The notes under the pieces were generated by a model that did no database searches, was not told where the DNA came from, and saw only the letters and a list, made by a program, of their open reading frames with translations. Shown piece after piece: positions 22,865 through 24,671 of a stretch of DNA of 24,671 bases; the stretch's first letter is position 1; each line of letters opens with the position of its first letter. The translations under genes and the position numbers were made by a program. Origin of the DNA: a virus. Location of the stretch: the IMG/VR virus record IMGVR_UViG_3300025276_000018, positions 1 to 24,671 of that record; one strand, written 5' to 3'.

Positions 22865-22960
22865 AAACATCAAACAACAACAACTTCATTACATTCAGTT
22901 GTTTTTTGTTTATCTGTTTAATTTACTGCTCTTCCTTTCAAAGGAACATTAAACATTTAA

Positions 22961-22988
22961 TTGATATATTATATGTTTTATATATACT
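22961..22988 (+). promoter_or_regulatory. Plus-strand sigma-70-like promoter
   Basis: TTGATA (22961-22966), a 16-bp spacer and TATACT (22983-22988); each hexamer has five of six consensus bases. It would start RNA near 22995, just ahead of the AbrB/MazE-like frame. It is the only credible plus-strand promoter I found, but the region is AT-rich. Confidence 0.4.
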
Positions 22989-23017
22989 TGATCTTTCAGT
23001 CATAGGATACCAACACA

Positions 23018-23136
23018 GTGGCATCCAAAAAAAAAGACTTTTCAGTCAATTAAGGAAAGCAGGTAATTGTTTAGTAGTACAAGGTAATATGCTAATGGAC
23101 TTTGGACTTGTCCCACCTGCAACAGTTGTTTTATAG
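23018..23136 (+). CDS. Possible AbrB/MazE-like peptide read through an A9 slip (or broken)
   Basis: A GTG at 23018 with AGGA 10 nt upstream begins VASKKK, then meets a run of nine A (23027-23035). In that frame a stop follows soon. In the -1 frame (or with one more A) the product continues RLFSQLRKAGNCLVVQGNML, then MDFGLVPPATVVL to a TAG at 23136. LRKAGNCLVV followed by FGL.P...V.L follows the AbrB/MazE (SpoVT) swapped-hairpin pattern (LRK.GNSL.V...P...L..LGL..GD.V.L), although the conserved Pro and Gly-Asp are missing and it is about two residues short. It would be a DNA-binding regulator or antitoxin of some 40 aa. The A-run may instead be only the U-tract of a minus-strand terminator. Treat as a hypothesis. 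Confidence 0.3.
23027..23047 (-). terminator. Short-stem terminator-like site with nine U
   Basis: The minus strand reads GACT-GAAA-AGTC followed by nine T. The stem is only 4 bp but has a GNRA loop and a long U-tract. It would end RNA started at the 23353-23383 promoter. Confidence 0.4.
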
Positions 23137-23348
23137 TGCCACGTATCTGGAACACTTTTATAGCTTACCTAGTGTTCTGACTTGAACACCAAAGGATCCG
23201 TATGTAGCAATGCATACTATATGTGTGCGTTTATTAAGCGCCTTTTCCACAGCGGTATTATATATCCGGCCCGCTAACCTTATGTTGCTATTGTGAGGGT
23301 TCTGTATTAGTTGTTGAAAGTGTTTTTATTAGCCAATGTTAGTATTGT
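23027..23348 (-). ncRNA. Candidate structured RNA of about 320 nt
   Basis: Bounded by the strong promoter at 23355-23383 and the U9 site. No minus-strand frame with a ribosome site is seen inside. Four local hairpins follow one another: AGCGG/CCGCT (23251-23275), GTATG/CATAC (23200-23217), GTGTTC/GAACAC (23172-23189) and AGTGCC/GGaaCACT (23135-23156). The hairpin density and the lack of a gene after so strong a promoter suggest a functional RNA or a long regulatory leader of the 22749 genes. It resembles no RNA family I know; a GTTCAAGTC near 23180 is not part of a tRNA fold. Confidence 0.35.
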
Positions 23349-23352
23349 GTTA

Positions 23353-23383
23353 ACAGTATAGCAACCATATGCTATACTGTCAA
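23353..23383 (-). promoter_or_regulatory. Sigma-70 promoter P2 inside a perfect 28-bp palindrome
   Basis: TTGACA (23378-23383), a 17-bp spacer and TATACT (23355-23360). The interval 23353-23380 is an inverted repeat with 10-bp arms ACAGTATAGC and GCTATACTGT around an 8-bp centre, covering the -10, the spacer and part of the -35. That is a classical repressor operator position. Related half-sites occur around the -10 of P3. Confidence 0.85.
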
Positions 23384-23388
23384 GTTTT

Positions 23389-23574
23389 TTAATTTATTCT
23401 TTGTTTATATTGCTTAATAAGTTTAGGAACATCATAACCTAATGTAGTCATGTGTTCACATATTTCATCAAACAGTCCTGGGTCTTTACTTAACGCAAGG
23501 TCCTGCTGACCTTTTTTCTTAAGATAGTCTTTCATTTTTACTTGTTTGTATAGTAATACTTTCCACTTATCCAT
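23389..23574 (-). CDS. Unknown 61-aa basic protein
   Basis: Start ATG at 23574 (MDKWKVLLYKQVKMKDYLKK); the in-frame start at 23589 lies inside the previous gene and is less likely, because the SD GGGAG is placed for 23574. The rest (GQQDLALSKDPGLFDEICEH, then MTTLGYDVPKLIKQYKQRIN) is helical with no membrane part. It is joined to the previous gene by a variant of the repeated SD-stop-start junction, and its stop lies 6 nt before the P2 promoter region. No family is recognised. Confidence 0.72.
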   Translation of the reverse strand: MDKWKVLLYKQVKMKDYLKKKGQQDLALSKDPGLFDEICEHMTTLGYDVPKLIKQYKQRIN

Positions 23575-23586
23575 TATACTGTCTCC
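23572..23586 (-). repeat. Junction element variant GGAGACAGTATAATG
   Basis: Differs from the three copies at 20632-21187 by two bases (CG to TA), so the upstream protein ends ETV instead of ETA. Confidence 0.75.
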
Positions 23587-24020
23587 CATAAACTGTTTTT
23601 GTTAGGTGCTACATCCCAATTGATGAATTCCAAACATTCCATACCACCCATAAGCATTTGCCATAGAGCTTTTTGTAACTTTTTATAGTCACGCTGTTTG
23701 TTTAGAATATAGTCTTTGAATTCACCATCCACTATAATAGCATCTCTGGGATTTAATTCTAATGAGGTCATACGCAATAAGTTAAGAAGACTTCTCTCCC
23801 ATTCATTGCGTTGTTTGTTTGGTAAATTCATTTTGTTGTCTTCAACTGCTAGAAACAAATCAGCCCAGTCAACATTATCCAAATTATTGCGTAATTTGTC
23901 TAGTTCACTGCCTTGCACTTTGCCAGCTTTGTTTAGGCCAGTCCAAGTGCTGTTTTTTAGTCTAGTATTGTATTTGTGGTGTGATTTAATTGCATGAAGT
24001 TTATTAGAAAGGATTATCAT
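23574..24020 (-). CDS. Unknown early-like protein (148 aa)
   Basis: ATG at 24020 overlaps the stop of the 22-aa leader frame (ATGA), and GGAGG within that frame lies 6 nt upstream. The N-terminus is basic (LHAIKSHHKYNTRLKNSTW), followed by helical segments ELDKLRNNLDNVDWADLFLA (about 39-58), NEWERSLLNLLRMTSLELN (about 72-90) and ILNKQRDYKKLQKALWQMLM (about 105-124), and a C-terminal ECLEFINWDVAPNKNSLWE. No membrane part and no catalytic motif. The predicted fold is all-helical. It is the first sizeable gene after promoter P1 and may be a host-interaction or DNA-binding factor. No family is recognised. Confidence 0.78.
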   Translation of the reverse strand: MIILSNKLHAIKSHHKYNTRLKNSTWTGLNKAGKVQGSELDKLRNNLDNVDWADLFLAVEDNKMNLPNKQRNEWERSLLNLLRMTSLELNPRDAIIVDGEFKDYILNKQRDYKKLQKALWQMLMGGMECLEFINWDVAPNKNSLWETV

Positions 24021-24085
24021 ACTGCACCTCCATCTGTTACTTCAGTGGTAGTATAGGTTTGTTGTGTGTTTTTTGATTTTGTCAT
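24017..24085 (-). CDS. Twenty-two-residue leader or micro-protein
   Basis: The frame encodes MTKSKNTQQTYTTTEVTDGG, then AV. AAGGAG lies 7 nt before the ATG at 24085, the best ribosome site in the area. The last codons carry the GGAGG of the 148-aa gene and the TGA overlaps that gene's ATG (ATGA). It is a polar Thr-rich peptide, so it acts either as a coupling leader or as a real micro-protein. Confidence 0.6.
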   Translation of the reverse strand: MTKSKNTQQTYTTTEVTDGGAV

Positions 24086-24195
24086 TTTGTTCTCCTTAGG
24101 TTAATAGCTATGACATAGCTTGTAGCAAATATCCAAACTGTTGTTTGATCTATTAATATGCTACTATTACCACAATGTGGTAAACTTGTTTTCAC
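24082..24195 (-). CDS. Possible 37-aa membrane peptide with GTG start
   Basis: The frame VKTSLPHCGNSSILIDQ, then the hydrophobic TTVWIFATSYVIAINL and RRTK ends in a TGA that overlaps the next ATG (ATGA), which gives a chain of three overlapping frames. It has no ribosome site, but the GTG lies only 5 nt beyond the GGATAAATA motif, so a transcript begun there could be leaderless. Weak evidence. Confidence 0.25.
   Translation of the reverse strand: MKTSLPHCGNSSILIDQTTVWIFATSYVIAINLRRTK
24167..24183. promoter_or_regulatory. Perfect palindrome in the P1 leader, operator candidate
   Basis: TTACCACA-A-TGTGGTAA, 8-bp arms about one base. It lies 68-84 nt downstream of the P1 start, where it could bind a dimeric regulator or form a leader hairpin. 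Confidence 0.5.
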
Positions 24196-24200
24196 AATAC

Positions 24201-24209
24201 TATTTATCC
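24201..24209 (-). promoter_or_regulatory. GGATAAATA motif inside the early leader
   Basis: The fourth exact copy, about 42-50 nt downstream of the P1 start. A start there would make a second, late-phase mRNA for the 24.0-23.4 kb genes. Confidence 0.5.
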
Positions 24210-24226
24210 AAAACTGCAAAAAAACG

Positions 24227-24242
24227 CTAATTGCAGAATTAG
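24227..24242. repeat. Inverted repeat near the P1 start
   Basis: CTAATT-GCAG-AATTAG with 6-bp arms, about 10-25 nt past the predicted start. It overlaps an alternative hairpin (CTGCAA at 24214 with TTGCAG at 24231), so the leader may switch between two folds. Confidence 0.4.
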
Positions 24243-24257
24243 GCAAATAATGTAGTT

Positions 24258-24286
24258 ATTATAACATTATTATCAGTGGTTGTCAA
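24258..24286 (-). promoter_or_regulatory. Consensus sigma-70 promoter P1
   Basis: TTGACA (24281-24286), a 17-bp spacer and TATAAT (24258-24263), a perfect match on the minus strand, with the -10 inside GTTATTATAAC. It lies just after the terminator at 24299 and starts the first early-like unit near 24251. Confidence 0.92.
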
Positions 24287-24298
24287 CCTTTAGTCAAG

Positions 24299-24331
24299 AA
24301 AAAACCCAACATAGTTTCCTGTGTTGGGTTT
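24299..24331 (-). terminator. Strong intrinsic terminator
   Basis: The minus strand folds AAACCCAACA with TGTTGGGTTT, a perfect 10-bp stem with a 10-nt loop, followed by T residues. It ends the long structural transcript, the small RNA from P4, or both. Confidence 0.93.
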
Positions 24332-24476
24332 GGCTGTATGAAGTAATAATGGGCAAGTATGTCTGCTGAATCTCAACCGTCTTATTTAAAAGACAACAAT
24401 ATAACATTGAAAGGAGCTGCCACCAAATGGAAGGCAATAACCCTCATACAACTTTAAGTTAAAAGTTTAACTTACA
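24299..24476 (-). ncRNA. Candidate phage small RNA of about 178 nt
   Basis: Bracketed by the sigma-70 promoter at 24483-24511 and the terminator at 24299-24331, with no minus-strand frame that has a ribosome site. Predicted elements in order: a 5' inverted repeat TAAGTTAAA/TTTAACTTA (24455-24474); a TGCC/GGCA hairpin (about 24419-24438); an unpaired stretch containing AGCTCCTTTCAATG, complementary to Shine-Dalgarno sites such as GAAAGGAG; a GTCTT/AAGAC hairpin (about 24378-24395); and the terminator. This resembles a trans-acting bacterial small RNA with an exposed anti-SD seed. It could alternatively be just a 3' untranslated region. Confidence 0.5.
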
Positions 24477-24482
24477 TATATA

Positions 24483-24511
24483 TTTATACACTATAAGTTA
24501 TACTTTGTCAA
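24483..24511 (-). promoter_or_regulatory. Sigma-70 promoter P4 overlapping the end of the last gene
   Basis: TTGACA (24506-24511), a 17-bp spacer and TATAAA (24483-24488). The -35 lies in the final codons of the helix-turn-helix gene. The -10 also forms TATAAATA (24481-24488), an exact T4-late-type octamer, so it could serve both early and late phases. Confidence 0.75.
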
Positions 24512-24671
24512 GCATTTTTTGCATCTTTTTTATATGATAATAAATGTTGGGAGGAGTGTAGCCTAATTCTTCTGCAATCTCACCAGGACTCTTGTGTTGA
24601 TCAGCAAACATATACCATATAGTTTCTCTAAGCTCATTAACACTGTTGGGATGACTTCTTTTGTTCCATCC
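24498..24671 (-). CDS. 3' end of the helix-turn-helix gene (duplicate of 1-127 included)
   Basis: This is the continuation of the gene at 1-481. Only 24498-24544 is new sequence and encodes the last 15 residues (IYYHIKKMQKMLDKV) and the TAA. The part from 24545 repeats bases 1-127. Without joining the ends, the gene would look truncated at both contig edges. Confidence 0.9.
   Translation of the reverse strand, partial: GWNKRSHPNSVNELRETIWYMFADQHKSPGEIAEELGYTPPNIYYHIKKMQKMLDKV
24545..24671. repeat. Right copy of the 127-bp terminal overlap
   Basis: Identical to bases 1-127, see the left copy. It should be trimmed when the genome is closed. Confidence 0.95.

Larger units (their letters stand above)
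22750..23388. other. 640-bp regulatory region with no minus-strand gene
   Basis: The longest gap in the genome. It contains a palindrome-embedded sigma-70 promoter (23353-23383), a string of hairpins (23135-23275), a U9 terminator-like site (23027-23047), a plus-strand promoter (22961-22988) with a short AbrB/MazE-like frame, an AT-rich stretch (22940-22990), a 7-bp-arm inverted repeat (22848-22864) and an ATAAATA motif (22776-22783). It is also the best place for a replication origin, but I see no iterons. Confidence 0.75.

Noticed and set aside
22874-22913. CAACAACAACT/AGTTGTTTTTTG as a terminator
   Set aside because: Only about 7 bp pair, nearly all A-T outside the loop end, and no transcript on either strand needs to end there; too weak to list.
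23170-23195. GTTCAAGTC on the minus strand, like a tRNA T-loop
   Set aside because: The flanks pair as GTGTTC/GAACAC, not as a T-arm. No acceptor stem, anticodon arm or CCA can be placed around it, so no tRNA or tmRNA.
24427-24462. Plus-strand 11-codon frame (MEGNNPHTTLS) with AAAGGAG upstream
   Set aside because: No plus-strand promoter is seen and the AAAGGAG is the complement of the anti-SD-like stretch in the candidate minus-strand small RNA, which explains it better.

Overview
The window is one complete, circularly closing genome of a small tailed phage. The first 127 bases are repeated exactly as the last 127 (24545-24671), so the unique circle is 24,544 bp. Every confident gene is on the minus strand, so the genome reads from high to low coordinates. 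It is AT-rich, tightly packed and full of TAATG and ATGA stop/start overlaps. The head-tail set is that of a phage with a long non-contractile tail: TerS, TerL, portal, MuF-like protein, scaffold, capsid, connectors, tail tube, a lambda G/GT-type frameshift pair, a 600-aa tape measure and tail-tip proteins, with no sheath gene. The fibre and minor tail proteins look like those of uncultured marine phages. That resemblance is from memory; the host cannot be read from the sequence.

Layout in transcription order. (1) 24.29-20.33 kb is an early-like region of about a dozen small genes I cannot assign, driven by near-perfect sigma-70 promoters at 24258-24286, 23355-23383 and 21795-21823 and closed by an intrinsic terminator at 20330-20361. 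It contains a 640-bp stretch (22750-23388) without a minus-strand gene, which holds a palindrome-embedded promoter, a probable structured RNA and a possible plus-strand AbrB/MazE-like peptide. (2) 20.33-20.14 kb is a control region with a second terminator and copies of an ATAAATA motif. (3) 20.14-17.4 kb holds fibre or adhesin genes. (4) 17.4-15.1 kb holds TerS, two small membrane proteins (lysis candidates), an 11-residue lysine peptide, a 64-aa protein and TerL. (5) 15.0-9.3 kb is the head and neck module. (6) 9.3-0.63 kb is the tail module. (7) The last gene (481 through the contig junction to 24498) encodes a protein with a C-terminal sigma-region-4-like helix-turn-helix. It is followed by a separate consensus promoter and terminator that bracket a probable small RNA of about 178 nt.

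The most interesting signals are outside the structural genes. The 9-mer GGATAAATA, like the T4 late promoter TATAAATA, occurs four times, always between genes and always on the coding strand, with four looser copies. Other signals are the bracketed small RNA, the regulated RNA region at 23 kb, a GGGAAAC -1 frameshift site, and an identical 15-nt SD-stop-start junction used at three consecutive gene boundaries. No polymerase, primase, helicase, integrase or dedicated endolysin could be recognised although the genome appears complete.
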